This document shows, piece by piece, positions 43,992-53,145 of a stretch of 64,000 nt of DNA (its first letter is position 1; every line of letters starts with the position of its first letter). The translations under genes and the position numbers were made by a program. A model generated the notes under the pieces. The model worked only from the letters and a program-made list of their open reading frames with translations, was not told the DNA's origin and did no database searches. Origin of the DNA: JBBDWJ01 sp963824095 (GTDB lineage Bacteria; Acidobacteriota; Terriglobia; Bryobacterales; UBA6623); contig CAWGNS010000009.1 in NCBI GenBank assembly GCA_963824095.1, positions 186,001 to 250,000 on the forward strand. The letters are read 5' to 3'.

Positions 43992-46567
43992 ACATTGCCC
44001 GCCGGCATCGCGGTTGATTCGGTTTGTTCGCTGTCCTCAGCGGACCCGGTTTGCGCGCCAGGCGCGACCGTCACGCCTGGCACGCCCGCTCCGCTGGGCA
44101 CGATGGGCCCGACTGGCGCGATGGCCTCACCCTGTTCGCTCTGCTCGACGTATTCAGAAGTAATCTGCTGTTTGGCACGCAGCTTGTCTTCGTACATGCG
44201 CTGGTCGCTGAGGTAGACCAGCTCGTCGGCGTCCACCGCGTCGTCGGGATACACCGTCGCTCCGACGCTCACCATCGGCTTGGTACGGATGCCGTGGGCG
44301 ACCTCGATGCGCGTCTTTCCCAACGCGCTCTTGAGCTGCTCGATCTGCTCTTCGAGCGCTTCGGTCGTCACGCCGGGCAGGATCGCCAGAAATTCGTCTC
44401 CGCCGATGCGGCCCAGGAAGTCGAAGCTGCGCAGGCAGCTCTTGAGCTTCAGCGCAGTCTCGATCAGCAGGCGGTCGCCGGCGGCGTGTCCGTAGGAATC
44501 GTTGACCGGCTTGAGGCCGTTGATGTCCATGAACAGCACGCCCACCTTGCTGCCGTCGCGCTGTGCGCAGTTGAGCTCGATCTCGAGCTGATTGAAAGCG
44601 GCGCGGGCATTGGGCAGGGTGGTGACCTGGTCGGTCTGCGCTTCGAGCTGCATGCGCTCGAGCTTGTGCCAGGACAGCAGGGTCGCGCCCAGCTTCTCGG
44701 TGATCAGGCTCAGGAACAGCCCCTGGTCCTCGTCGAACGCGCCGGCTTGCGCCGAGCACAGCATGATCACGCCGACCACCCGCTCGTCGCAGATCAGCGG
44801 CGCGGCGAGCGTGGCTTTGACGTCTTCGAGATAGTGCGGCACCGAGCTGCCGGGAGCCTCGCCCGGCACCGCATCGGCAACCATCGGCACGCGGGTGTGC
44901 GCGGCGTGCGCCAGTAGACCGTGCTCGGCCGATAGCTCCATGCGGCCGACACAGTGGTCGGGGATGCCGTCGGAGGCCATCAGCACGTACTTGTCCTCGC
45001 GTAGCGCGAAGATACCGGCCTTCTCGCAGGGAATAGCGTTGCGGAGAATCTGCAGGCTCTCGTAGAGGCTCTTGCCGATGTTGAGGTCGGCGCCGAGAAT
45101 GCGCAGGATGTCGTAGAACGCCACCAGTTGCTCGGGCGCCTGGGTCAGCCGCTGCAGCGTGTGGCTGCGTAGCGAGGCGCTGCTCTCCGGCTCGGTGATC
45201 CAGGTCTGCCGGACGTTTTTGCGCTGCCTGTGAACCGGCGCCTTCAGGGCGCGCTCCAACTCCAGGTCGCGCTCGAGCTCTTCGAGATAGCTGGGCAGCT
45301 CCGCCAGAAACGTATCCAGGATGGCGGGGTCGAAAATCTTGCCGCGCTGCTCGCCCATCAGCTCGATGGCTTCCTCGATCGAAAGCGCCCGGCGGTAAGG
45401 CCGCTGGCTGATCAGGGCGTCGAAACAATCCACCACGGTGAGGATGCGCGCCAGCCGTGGAATCTCGGGGCCGAACAGGCGCCGCGGGTATCCCGAGCCG
45501 TCCCAGTGCTCGTGGTGGCTGAGCACGATCTGCTCGACCGGCTCGGGGAACTGCATCGCCGAAACGATTTCGGCGCCGATCGCGACATGATGCGAGATCT
45601 CGTCGAACTCGTGCTCGGTGAGCCGGCTCGGCTTTTTCAAAATGTAGTCGGGCACGCCCACCTTGCCCACGTCGTGAAGCACGGCGGCGAGCTTGAGCGT
45701 GCGGATCTCTTCTTCGGTGCAACCCAGCCGTTCGCCCAGCCGCGTCGCGTAGAGCTTGACGCGCTGCAGGTGGCCGGCCGTGCTGCCGTCCTTGGCTTCG
45801 ATCGCCACCGCCAGCGTCTCAATCGCCTTCTGGCGGATCTCGGCGAGCCGTTGCGCGTGGTCCTGGCGGTGGTGCAGCCGCGGGAAATAGGTCTTGACGT
45901 AGAAGTAGGCCGAGGCGATCACGGTGAGCCCCAGCAGGGTATCCACGTAGGAGCGGGCATCGAGCAGCAGCCGGATGACGGTGACGCCCAGCGGCGCCAT
46001 CATGTAGATCGGGCTGGTCCAGAAAAACTTTTCGTTCCACACCCGCAGCGGGTTCTGGCGCGAGTCGATGCCGATACGCAGCGCGGCCGTGCCGCTGACC
46101 AGCAGAAAGTAGCCCGCCGCCGCCGCCGCCGAGGCCACCAGCCACGGCATGTCCGCCCGCTCGATCAGGTAGAAGTAGATCCGCGAGGTGATCAGGATGC
46201 TGCACGCCGCCGAGGCGAAATTGAACAGGATCAACCCGGTGGTGTCTTCCTTTTCGCGGCCCTCCAGCACTTCGAACGCCTGCACCGCTGCCGCGATCAC
46301 CAGCACCAGAATCGCCGGCTGCTCGGTGATGGCGGCAAAGGTGAACAAAAACGACAGCGACAGGGAACGGTCCACGCCTGGCAACTGCACCTTGAGCGGC
46401 GTCGACGCGCAGGCCATCAACAGCAGAATTGTGAACGAGCCCCAGTTGGGCGTGCCGGGCCGGTCGATCATCTGCGTGAACGCCCAAAAGCCCAGCGCCA
46501 GCACCACAGCGAGATACAGCGCGCTGAGGAACGCGTGTACCGTGATCTTCTTGCGGAGTTTGGCCAT
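43988..46567 (-). CDS. Membrane HD-GYP / GAF / GGDEF cyclic-di-GMP protein
   Basis: 859 residues from the ATG at 46567. Layout: about seven membrane helices (1-245), an HD-GYP phosphodiesterase domain (AAVLHDVGKVGVPDYILKKP, then HHEHWDGSGYP), a GAF sensor, and a GGDEF cyclase domain with the intact signature GRIGGDEFLAILP. It can be expected to make and also break cyclic-di-GMP, under control of the membrane and GAF domains. The GYP signature reads DGSGYP as in active enzymes. The reading frame extends 94 codons upstream with no clear family similarity, and a TTG at 46849 is an alternative start. The C-terminal 60 residues are low-complexity Pro/Gly/Glu, and the stop codon is inside a repeat. 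Confidence 0.85.
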   Translation of the reverse strand: MAKLRKKITVHAFLSALYLAVVLALGFWAFTQMIDRPGTPNWGSFTILLLMACASTPLKVQLPGVDRSLSLSFLFTFAAITEQPAILVLVIAAAVQAFEVLEGREKEDTTGLILFNFASAACSILITSRIYFYLIERADMPWLVASAAAAAGYFLLVSGTAALRIGIDSRQNPLRVWNEKFFWTSPIYMMAPLGVTVIRLLLDARSYVDTLLGLTVIASAYFYVKTYFPRLHHRQDHAQRLAEIRQKAIETLAVAIEAKDGSTAGHLQRVKLYATRLGERLGCTEEEIRTLKLAAVLHDVGKVGVPDYILKKPSRLTEHEFDEISHHVAIGAEIVSAMQFPEPVEQIVLSHHEHWDGSGYPRRLFGPEIPRLARILTVVDCFDALISQRPYRRALSIEEAIELMGEQRGKIFDPAILDTFLAELPSYLEELERDLELERALKAPVHRQRKNVRQTWITEPESSASLRSHTLQRLTQAPEQLVAFYDILRILGADLNIGKSLYESLQILRNAIPCEKAGIFALREDKYVLMASDGIPDHCVGRMELSAEHGLLAHAAHTRVPMVADAVPGEAPGSSVPHYLEDVKATLAAPLICDERVVGVIMLCSAQAGAFDEDQGLFLSLITEKLGATLLSWHKLERMQLEAQTDQVTTLPNARAAFNQLEIELNCAQRDGSKVGVLFMDINGLKPVNDSYGHAAGDRLLIETALKLKSCLRSFDFLGRIGGDEFLAILPGVTTEALEEQIEQLKSALGKTRIEVAHGIRTKPMVSVGATVYPDDAVDADELVYLSDQRMYEDKLRAKQQITSEYVEQSEQGEAIAPVGPIVPSGAGVPGVTVAPGAQTGSAEDSEQTESTAMPAGNV

Positions 46568-47365
46568 CCTCGGTTTCGGCTGTGTGTTCAACTCTGCCTC
46601 GGCTGCTGGAAGTGAAGTCGACGGTGTTGCCGCCCGTTGGCCGCGCCAGCGACTCCTCTGTGGCGCTTGGGTAGCGGCCACGCCAGGCGCCGCGGCTGCC
46701 TTCCCGCCTCCTCCTTCGCCGTCGAGGATCTCGCCGGCCCGCTCGGAGGCGGAATCTTGTGTACCTCCAAGATTTAACAGCGTTAGGAAACTAGGGTCAA
46801 TAGATACCCAGTACTGATCATCATGAGCGTATAGTACTAAGGTCCTCAAAGGGGAAATCCCTATGGATCGTTTGCCACATTTGTTTGTTAGTTATCGTAT
46901 TTGTTTTCTGTTATTTATAGTTTTAAATTCATGTAAATTCTGATGGGGTATGCCTGCAAGTGATATCGACCAAGCGCTTATATGGTTGCCGAACGAGATG
47001 TTGAGGTTTTGAAGCGCTTTGATACGAATGAGTTGCCTGAGTTCTAAAACTTACAGGTGGCCGGCGACTGCCCGCGCCAATCTATCGGCTGTTTAGAGCC
47101 AAGTGCCGTAGGACAGACCATCCAGTCGGGAGGAAATACCAACCCGGGGGCCAGATGTCTGGCCAGGAATCCCGGCGTGATGAACAGTACGTCTGCGGTT
47201 GGCCAGTCTGGTCGGGACTGCGGCTTGGGAGGTCCGGGGTGAGCCTAGCCGGTGAGACCGGCGATCGATTCGAGAACGCGGCTTTCCAAGTGCCCCGCCC
47301 GCGCCGGCAAGGCACGGGCTAAACGCAATCCAGCCGTCCGCCGATTCACCCCACGGAGGGAACTC
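46568..47365. other. 798-bp divergent interval with an AT-rich island
   Basis: Between the divergent GGDEF and FecR genes. About 46845-47050 is conspicuously AT-rich (runs of T and A, few GC triplets) against a GC-rich background. No protein-coding gene is supported; two tiny ORFs near 46950-47046 are only about 20 codons. The part 46568-46849 may encode the N-terminus of the GGDEF protein. Confidence 0.5.
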
Positions 47366-48466
47366 ATGAACATCTCGCTGCCGCCGGCGCCGTGGCGCGT
47401 CCCATCGACCTTGCCGGGCGCCCCGCCCCCCAACGTTGGAAATAGCTCACACGCCGCATTGCTCGCGGCGGTCCAACCCACGCCGCCCGACCCATTGCTC
47501 TCGGCCGCATTGCACTCGGCCGCCGCATCGCTTTCGCCTGGCGTGGCGCTGCTGGCCGTTGCGCTCACGGCACTTTCGCCGCCGATGGCCTTGGCGGCCT
47601 CTCCGGTAGGATTGATGACGGTGTCGGGACCGGTGCGCATCGGGGGCTCGGAGTTTCAGCCCAAGGCCGTGTCGAGCTGGCCGGTGCTCAACGGCGACGA
47701 GATTGTCACCGAAGACCGCTCGCGGGCCGTGCTGGTGTCGCCCACGGCCGGTCGGCTCGAGATCGGCCACGACTCGCGCGTGACGGCCCGGCAAAATACC
47801 GTAGTGCTGCATAGCGGCGAGGTCGGCGCGGAGCGTTTTGTGGTGCGCACCGGCCGCTATACCGCAACGCCCCAGCCCGACGCTTCCGGCCATAGCTGGT
47901 TTGTGGTTTCCAGCCGCGACGGAGTGCCGGTTTTTGCCGCCCAGCAGGGGGATCTGTGGGTAAGCCAGGGCGAGCCCAACCAACTGCTGGTGCGCGCCGG
48001 CACTTACGCCATGCCCGCCCCCGAACCCGAGCCTGCGTTGCCACCCGAACCGGCGGCATCTCCGGCTGGCTCAGCGGCCGGTGGCGCGGCACAAGGCGGC
48101 CTGCTGCAACGAGGCCCCATGCGGACCAGCCCCGGGCAGGGCAACCCGGTGCCGGGTGGCCCATTGCAAGGGGGGCAAGTTCCCAACAGCCCACTGCCCG
48201 CGCAACTCGCGCCCGCCAACCCCCCGCAGGGTAATCCGGGCGCCGGGCCGCAGTACGGTCTCCGCCCCGACGAAAGTGCTACCCTGCCGGGCACACCGGC
48301 GGCCTCGACCAGCGCCACCACCGCCTGGACGGTCGGCTCGCTCAGCCATGCCTCCAGCGTGGCCCTGGTCTCCGGTCTCGGCGCGGCCGCCACCGTGGGC
48401 ACGATCGCCGGCGTGGCGCTGGTCGAGCCCAAGCTCCACGACCGCAGCCCCAGCTCGGAGCCGTGA
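47366..48466 (+). CDS. FecR-domain protein
   Basis: 366 residues. GGAGGG lies six bases before the ATG. Residues 90-220 form a FecR-like beta domain (VSGPVRIGGSEFQPKAVSSW, then DEIVTEDRSRAVLVSPTAG, and RLEIGHDSRVTAR). Before it is a hydrophobic segment (LLAVALTALSPPMALA) that can serve as signal or anchor. The C-terminal third is Pro/Gly/Gln-rich and ends in a hydrophobic helix (SVALVSGLGAAATVGTIAGVAL). FecR domains often act as periplasmic sensors or in polysaccharide and biofilm systems. No sigma factor gene is adjacent. Its TGA overlaps the GTG of the TPR gene. Confidence 0.75.
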   Translation: MNISLPPAPWRVPSTLPGAPPPNVGNSSHAALLAAVQPTPPDPLLSAALHSAAASLSPGVALLAVALTALSPPMALAASPVGLMTVSGPVRIGGSEFQPKAVSSWPVLNGDEIVTEDRSRAVLVSPTAGRLEIGHDSRVTARQNTVVLHSGEVGAERFVVRTGRYTATPQPDASGHSWFVVSSRDGVPVFAAQQGDLWVSQGEPNQLLVRAGTYAMPAPEPEPALPPEPAASPAGSAAGGAAQGGLLQRGPMRTSPGQGNPVPGGPLQGGQVPNSPLPAQLAPANPPQGNPGAGPQYGLRPDESATLPGTPAASTSATTAWTVGSLSHASSVALVSGLGAAATVGTIAGVALVEPKLHDRSPSSEP

Positions 48467-49632
48467 CGCCTGACCACAAAGCATCGCGGCGCCGCGGGCT
48501 CGGCTTCCGCGCCGATCTGTCCTGGGGCCTGCCTGCCGTGATGGGACTGGCACTGGCGGTTGTCTTGGGGGCGCGGCTGGTCCGCGGCGACGCTGGTTCC
48601 CCGGGGGACACCGCTGCTTCCCCGGCCGTAGAGCGGCTGTTGGCGAACCCCGCCTCGGCACGCCAATGGCTCGCCACGGGCCGCTTGCTGCTGGTCGAAA
48701 ACGAGCCCGAAAAAGCGCGCTACTGCATGGAGCGCTCGGTCGAGCTAGCGCCGCGTTCGCCGCCGGTGTTGCTGGAGGCCGCGGCATTCTTCTACGCCAT
48801 GGGCGATGCGCCGCGAGGGCTCGCGTTGATGGCGCGCGCGCTGGCGGAGACGCGCGACTACGACGACGTGATTTTCGCTCTCTATGACCGCGCGGCGGAT
48901 GTCGAGGCGGTTTTGCGCCAGGGCTTGCCTCGCGAGCCGTCGGCGGCGCGCTCGTACTTGCGACACATACTCAAGCGCGGCGACCGGAGCGGAACGCGGG
49001 TGGTATGGGATTGGCTGGCGAGCCAGGGGTTCGCAGATCGCGCGCTACTCCGCCGCTATCTGCTCGACCGGATCGCGAACGGTTTCTACGATGAAGCCGG
49101 GGAAGTGTTCGAGGCTTTTTTGACGCCCGGCGAAAGTCCGCCGGGTGGCAACCGCATCACGCACGGCGGCTTCGAGGCCGAGTCGACCCGCGCGCCGCTC
49201 GACTGGGTGGTTACGCCCGTCCCTCACGCAACGGCGCGCCGCGACAAGGCGTCGGCCCGCGAAGGCTCGTGGTCGCTCAGGGTCGAGTTCGACGGCAAGG
49301 CGAACACCGAATACCGCTATGTCCGTCAGCAGGCGATCGTGTCGCCCGGGCGCTGGAAACTACGAGCCTGGATCCGCACTCAAGGTCTCAGCAGCGAGCA
49401 AGGCGTCGGTCTGCGCATCCTCGAAGCGAACCCAACGCCGCGCTGGCAGGCGTGGACCGAAACCGTGTCGGGCGACTCGGATTGGAAGAGCGTTGAGGCC
49501 ACGGTCGTGATCCCGCCCCAGGGGCGTCTGGCGCAGATCGAGATCGTCCGACGGCCCTCGCGCAACCCAGACGACCGGGTTGGCGGCGTAGCCTGGGTCG
49601 ACGGCGTATCGCTGGTTGAAGTCCGTGGATAG
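48463..49632 (+). CDS. Membrane-anchored TPR-like protein with C-terminal carbohydrate-binding fold
   Basis: 389 residues. The GTG start overlaps the FecR stop by four bases (GTGA), so translation is coupled. A single N-terminal helix (LPAVMGLALAVVLGARLV) precedes TPR-like helices (ARQWLATGRLLLVENEPEKA and following) up to about residue 220. The rest (RITHGGFEAESTRAPLDW ... GSWSLRVEFDGKANTEYRYV) is a beta-sandwich like the CBM4/9 or CBM22 group. Such proteins accompany exopolysaccharide synthesis gene sets in Acidobacteria. None of the polymerase genes are in the window. Confidence 0.7.
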   Translation: MTPDHKASRRRGLGFRADLSWGLPAVMGLALAVVLGARLVRGDAGSPGDTAASPAVERLLANPASARQWLATGRLLLVENEPEKARYCMERSVELAPRSPPVLLEAAAFFYAMGDAPRGLALMARALAETRDYDDVIFALYDRAADVEAVLRQGLPREPSAARSYLRHILKRGDRSGTRVVWDWLASQGFADRALLRRYLLDRIANGFYDEAGEVFEAFLTPGESPPGGNRITHGGFEAESTRAPLDWVVTPVPHATARRDKASAREGSWSLRVEFDGKANTEYRYVRQQAIVSPGRWKLRAWIRTQGLSSEQGVGLRILEANPTPRWQAWTETVSGDSDWKSVEATVVIPPQGRLAQIEIVRRPSRNPDDRVGGVAWVDGVSLVEVRG

Positions 49633-49730
49633 GCCGCGGGTAGGCGGTTGATCTGTTTTTCGTTGAATCCGGGTTCCGGACTGCGGGTTCACGCCCGCGG
49701 CTGTGATCTTGCGCTTCGCCTCCGGGTTCG

Positions 49731-49767
49731 TGCCGCTTCGGCCCGCCGGCTTACGCCTGCGGCTCTG
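49731..49767. repeat. Inverted-repeat element, family 1, single arm (copy 4)
   Basis: GTGCCGCTTCGGCCCGCC...TGCGGCTCTG matches a right arm of family 1; a shorter, partly degraded arm in the same direction lies at about 49684-49705. No opposite arm was found, so this is a broken element. Confidence 0.6.
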
Positions 49768-49853
49768 AATTCACGAGTCGCGGGTCTGTCAGCGACAGCC
49801 TGGCTTCATCGGATCGAACCAGCGTATCGTGGGATTACGGCCGGTGGCCCCCC

Positions 49854-51014
49854 TCAGATCGCGGCGGCGGCCGCTTGGACGCGGGGCCGGCTTCCGAGCA
49901 GTTCCCGGCCCAGGTCCCCGAACTGCCGGCCGAGCGGCGAGTGCTTCTCCACCAGGCCGCCTTCCAGCACGGCTTTGCTCAAGCCCCGGTAGTCGTTGCC
50001 CAGCGAGGCGCTTACCGGCAGGCCCACGGCTTCGCTCACTTCGCCCGCTCCGATCCAGGCGTGCGAGCCGGCGCGGTTGAGCACCAGCCGCAGACTTTCC
50101 CGCGCGATGCCGATGCGCTCCAGTTCGGTGACGCGGCGGCGGGCCAGGTGGATGGAAGCGATCTCGGGAGTGCACACCAGGCAAACCTCATCCGCCCAGT
50201 CGAGCACCGCGCGCGACGACGCATAGAAGGCCGGCGGCATGTCGGCGACCACCAGCGGGTACGCCGCCTTGGCCGACGCGAGCAATTCCGGAATGCGCCG
50301 CAACTCCTCGTCGGCGAGGAAGGCGCCGGCAGGCGGGGAGGCCAGCAGATCGACCTCACCCCACGGGCAGACCCAATCGCGAAGCCGGGGCGGGGAACCG
50401 GCCGGCGCGCGTAGCGCGTCGGCGACGGTGCGGCCCGGCGCAAGCTGCAGCCGAAACGCCAGGTCGCCGGCCTGAAAGTCGAGCTCCGCCAACAAGACCT
50501 TGCGCGCGAATCTGCCGCCCTTGTGCTCGCGCGCGGCCGCGTCGGCAACGTGCAGCGCGACGGTCGAAGCGCCGTCTCCGCCACGCGCGGGCAAAAAGCA
50601 AACCAGCCGGCCCGGCGGCGACGGCGCGCATTGAGCCGCATCCCACAACCGCACGAAGCCTTCGATCTGCTCATAGTCGAAAGGATGAATCAGATAATCC
50701 CGCGCGCCGGCTTCCAGCACGGCTTGGGTGGCCCGCAAACCGGGCGAGTTCAGCGCGCCCGCCAGAAACAAACCGGGCGATGCCTCGTGCAAGCGGCGAA
50801 TCCATTCGACGCCGCTGCGCCTTTCCCGGTCGGCGGCGTCCACGATTACACTCCACTGCCGGCCGTCATCGGCGCAGAGCCGCTCGCGCAAGGCTTGCTC
50901 GGCCCGGGAACCGTTGCCGATGACTTCGGCGTGAATTCCCGCTCTCGCCAGAGCGTGCCAAAGCGGCACGGCGATATCTTCGTTCGAAGAAACAATCGCG
51001 ACGGCTCGATTCAT
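49854..51014 (-). CDS. CpaE/TadZ-like ParA-family protein
   Basis: 386 residues from MNRAVAI at 51014. The first 130 residues are a receiver-like domain without a clear phosphoacceptor, and the rest is a ParA/MinD-type fold. The deviant Walker A is degenerate: ARGGDGASTVALHVA, where active ATPases have KGGxGK[ST], so both the signature Lys and the P-loop Lys are replaced. CpaE/TadZ proteins place type IV pilus (Flp/Tad) machinery at the cell pole, often without ATP hydrolysis. No other tad genes are in the window, so an orphan role in placing an envelope machine is inferred. Confidence 0.7.
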   Translation of the reverse strand: MNRAVAIVSSNEDIAVPLWHALARAGIHAEVIGNGSRAEQALRERLCADDGRQWSVIVDAADRERRSGVEWIRRLHEASPGLFLAGALNSPGLRATQAVLEAGARDYLIHPFDYEQIEGFVRLWDAAQCAPSPPGRLVCFLPARGGDGASTVALHVADAAAREHKGGRFARKVLLAELDFQAGDLAFRLQLAPGRTVADALRAPAGSPPRLRDWVCPWGEVDLLASPPAGAFLADEELRRIPELLASAKAAYPLVVADMPPAFYASSRAVLDWADEVCLVCTPEIASIHLARRRVTELERIGIARESLRLVLNRAGSHAWIGAGEVSEAVGLPVSASLGNDYRGLSKAVLEGGLVEKHSPLGRQFGDLGRELLGSRPRVQAAAAAI

Positions 51015-51491
51015 CGTCGGCACTTCCGTTCGTTCGTCTAGGTTCGGCCGGCGACCTGAGGCTTCGAAAAGCCGGGGGGAAGACGATCGCCGTCAGCCGA
51101 GGGAGGAGGGGATCTCTAGATGGTATCGCACTCGCCGCGATTTTCAGCAGTTTTTTGACGGTTTTTCGAAGGATTTCGGCAACTTGTTGATAGTGCGGCG
51201 TATGGGATGCCGAGGGGCGCCGCGGCCTGGCCCATCCGTTTGCGCGCAGTCATGGAGAAGCGTCAAAACAAGTAATTCTCACCCAGGACCTTGGTCCCAA
51301 GCGAGTACCAGCGGTGCCGGGCAAGCCATGGCAGAAAGGCAATTCTGCCTGTGGTTCCAAGGATAGAGTTGTCCCGACCGCTACCCTTCCTTTTCGCTCA
51401 TGCTCATCTCGCAACTGGACATACTCTAGCCATTTGAACTCGTAGGAAGCCTTGACTATGCTACTTATGCGGGTTTGTACCCCTCGTCTCT
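51015..51491. other. 477-bp divergent interval
   Basis: No gene supported. It lies between the divergent starts of the CpaE-like gene and the zinc-ribbon membrane protein. Short T-runs at 51145-51170 are the only notable feature. Confidence 0.35.
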
Positions 51492-51863
51492 ATGAGACCC
51501 TGTCCAAATTGCAGACAGACCTTGAATTGGCGGGTTCGATTGCGGGGCTTCACGTTAACACATCGTGAGCGTGGCAGAATCGTCTGCCCTCATTGCAGCG
51601 CTGAATTGGTCTCGACATCCAGGAGTGGATTCCTGCAGGTTGTGACGGTCCTGGTTGCAGGCGCAGCGATGATTCCTCTTGTTCGAATGATCGGGGAGGA
51701 CAGCGTGCCAATCGTCGCGGTGGGCATTGCCCTCATCTGTGGATTGTTCAGTGTGGCCGTGGCCGCCTATCTGGTGTTTGGGCGGTACCGGTTAGCTCCC
51801 TCGATTTCGATCTTGAGCCGAGATACGGCCCACACGACAACCAAAGTTGATACCGGGGGCTAG
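51492..51863 (+). CDS. Zinc-ribbon protein with two membrane helices
   Basis: 123 residues. RPCPNCRQ and IVCPHCSAEL form a CxxC...CxxC zinc ribbon in the first 38 residues. Two hydrophobic helices follow (VVTVLVAGAAMIPLV and VAVGIALICGLFSVAVAAYL). It is a small inner-membrane protein with a cytosolic zinc ribbon, with no assigned role. It converges with cobT; 21 bp with a partial family 2 repeat lie between their stop codons. Confidence 0.6.
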   Translation: MRPCPNCRQTLNWRVRLRGFTLTHRERGRIVCPHCSAELVSTSRSGFLQVVTVLVAGAAMIPLVRMIGEDSVPIVAVGIALICGLFSVAVAAYLVFGRYRLAPSISILSRDTAHTTTKVDTGG

Positions 51864-51865
51864 CC

Positions 51866-51884
51866 GGCGATTGTCTGTGCCACG
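51866..51884. repeat. Palindromic repeat, family 2, half copy
   Basis: GGCGATTGTCTGTGCCACG, immediately next to the cobT stop codon. Confidence 0.55.
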
Positions 51885-52988
51885 CTAGCCGTCTTTGTCC
51901 GAAACCCCCGCCGACGAGAACGTCGCCATCTCGCTGTACAGCCGCATCGCCGCATCGACAATGCCCATCGCCAGCGCCGCGCCGGTGCCTTCCCCCAGAC
52001 GCATCTCCAGATCGAGCAGGGGCCGCCCGTCGAGCAGCTCGAGCGCGGCGCGATGTCCGGGTTCGGCCGAGCGATGGCCGAAGAACAGATAGTCGCTCAC
52101 GCTGGGGGCCAAGCGCGTGGCAAGCAGGACGGCGGCGGTCGCGATTAGCCCGTCGACACACACCGGTATGCGCGCCGCGGCGGCTCCCAGCAGAAACCCG
52201 GCCATGCCGCCGATTTCAAATCCGCCGACGGTGCGCAACACGGCGACCGCGTCGTTGGGATCGGGGTGGTGAAGCTGCAGGGCCTGGGCGATGATCGCCG
52301 ACTTGTGTTGGCGCTGCTCTTCGCCGATTCCCGTGCCGGGGCCGGTGACCTCGGCGGGCCCGCGCCCGGTGATCGCCGCGATGATCGCGCTCGCCGACGT
52401 CGTGTTGCCGATTCCCATTTCGCCGATGGCGAGCAGACGATAGCCCAGCTTGCCGGCCGCTTGGGCCAGCCGGATGCCGGCTTCGAGGCAGCCGGTCGCC
52501 TGGTCGAGGCTCATCGCCGCTTCACGTGCGAAGTTGTTCGTGCCGGGTCCCATCTTGCGGTCGATCACCGCCAGCCCGCGTTCGAAGGCGTGCTTCACTC
52601 CCATGTCGATGATCACCGGATCGATGTCGCCATGCCGGCACAATACGCTGATTGCCGCGCCGCCCGCCACGAAGTTCTGGACCATCTGATGGGTCACCTC
52701 GGACGGATAGGCGCTGACGCCTTCGGCGGTGATCCCATGGTCGGCGCAGAACACGAACAGCGACTTGCGGGGCAGCGGCCATTCGACTTGGCCCGTCGCC
52801 AGTCCATACCGCGCCACGACTTCTTCGAGCCGCCCGAGGCTGCCGCGCGGCTTGGTCAGATGGTCGAGCCGCTTGGTGATGCGCCCCAGGAGCGCCGCGT
52901 CCGCCGGCGGCTGAATCGCCTGGACTGTCTGATCGAGCAAATTCATCTGTTTCGCCGCCGCCGCCGTTTCATGAGAAGGAGTGTCCAT
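51885..52988 (-). CDS. cobT: Nicotinate-nucleotide:dimethylbenzimidazole phosphoribosyltransferase
   Basis: About 367 residues. It makes alpha-ribazole phosphate from nicotinate mononucleotide and 5,6-dimethylbenzimidazole, the lower ligand of cobalamin. Family motifs are clear: TKPRGSLGRLEE, FCADHGITAEGVSAYP, EMGIGNTTSASA, and LGEGTGAA with the catalytic Glu. The start at 52988 is used; MNLLDQ at 52946 is also possible. It is the last gene of the corrinoid operon, 157 bp after cobC, with three family 2 palindromes in the gap. Confidence 0.95.
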   Translation of the reverse strand: MDTPSHETAAAAKQMNLLDQTVQAIQPPADAALLGRITKRLDHLTKPRGSLGRLEEVVARYGLATGQVEWPLPRKSLFVFCADHGITAEGVSAYPSEVTHQMVQNFVAGGAAISVLCRHGDIDPVIIDMGVKHAFERGLAVIDRKMGPGTNNFAREAAMSLDQATGCLEAGIRLAQAAGKLGYRLLAIGEMGIGNTTSASAIIAAITGRGPAEVTGPGTGIGEEQRQHKSAIIAQALQLHHPDPNDAVAVLRTVGGFEIGGMAGFLLGAAAARIPVCVDGLIATAAVLLATRLAPSVSDYLFFGHRSAEPGHRAALELLDGRPLLDLEMRLGEGTGAALAMGIVDAAMRLYSEMATFSSAGVSDKDG

Positions 52989-53009
52989 ATCTGGAAGCCG
53001 CCAATTCTT

Positions 53010-53062
53010 GTGGGGCAGGCAATCCTGCCTTGGTGGAACAGACAATCCTGTCTGTTGCCGGG
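53010..53062. repeat. Two adjacent palindromic repeats, family 2
   Basis: GGGGCAGGCAATCCTGCC and GGAACAGACAATCCTGTC lie head to tail. The loops (AATCC) are identical, but the stems differ by matched changes: GGCAGG/CCTGCC in one and ACAGACA/TGTCTGT in the other. Confidence 0.7.
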
Positions 53063-53108
53063 CCAGTCAACTCCGTGCCCCCTGTTGCCTGCTTGCGCGT
53101 GACTGCCC

Positions 53109-53136
53109 GACACAGGCAGGATTGCCTGTGCTACGG
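53109..53136. repeat. Palindromic repeat, family 2
   Basis: ACACAGGCAGG and ATTGCCTGTG form the hairpin, 10 bp from the cobC stop codon. Confidence 0.65.
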
Positions 53137-53145
53137 TGCGCTGCG

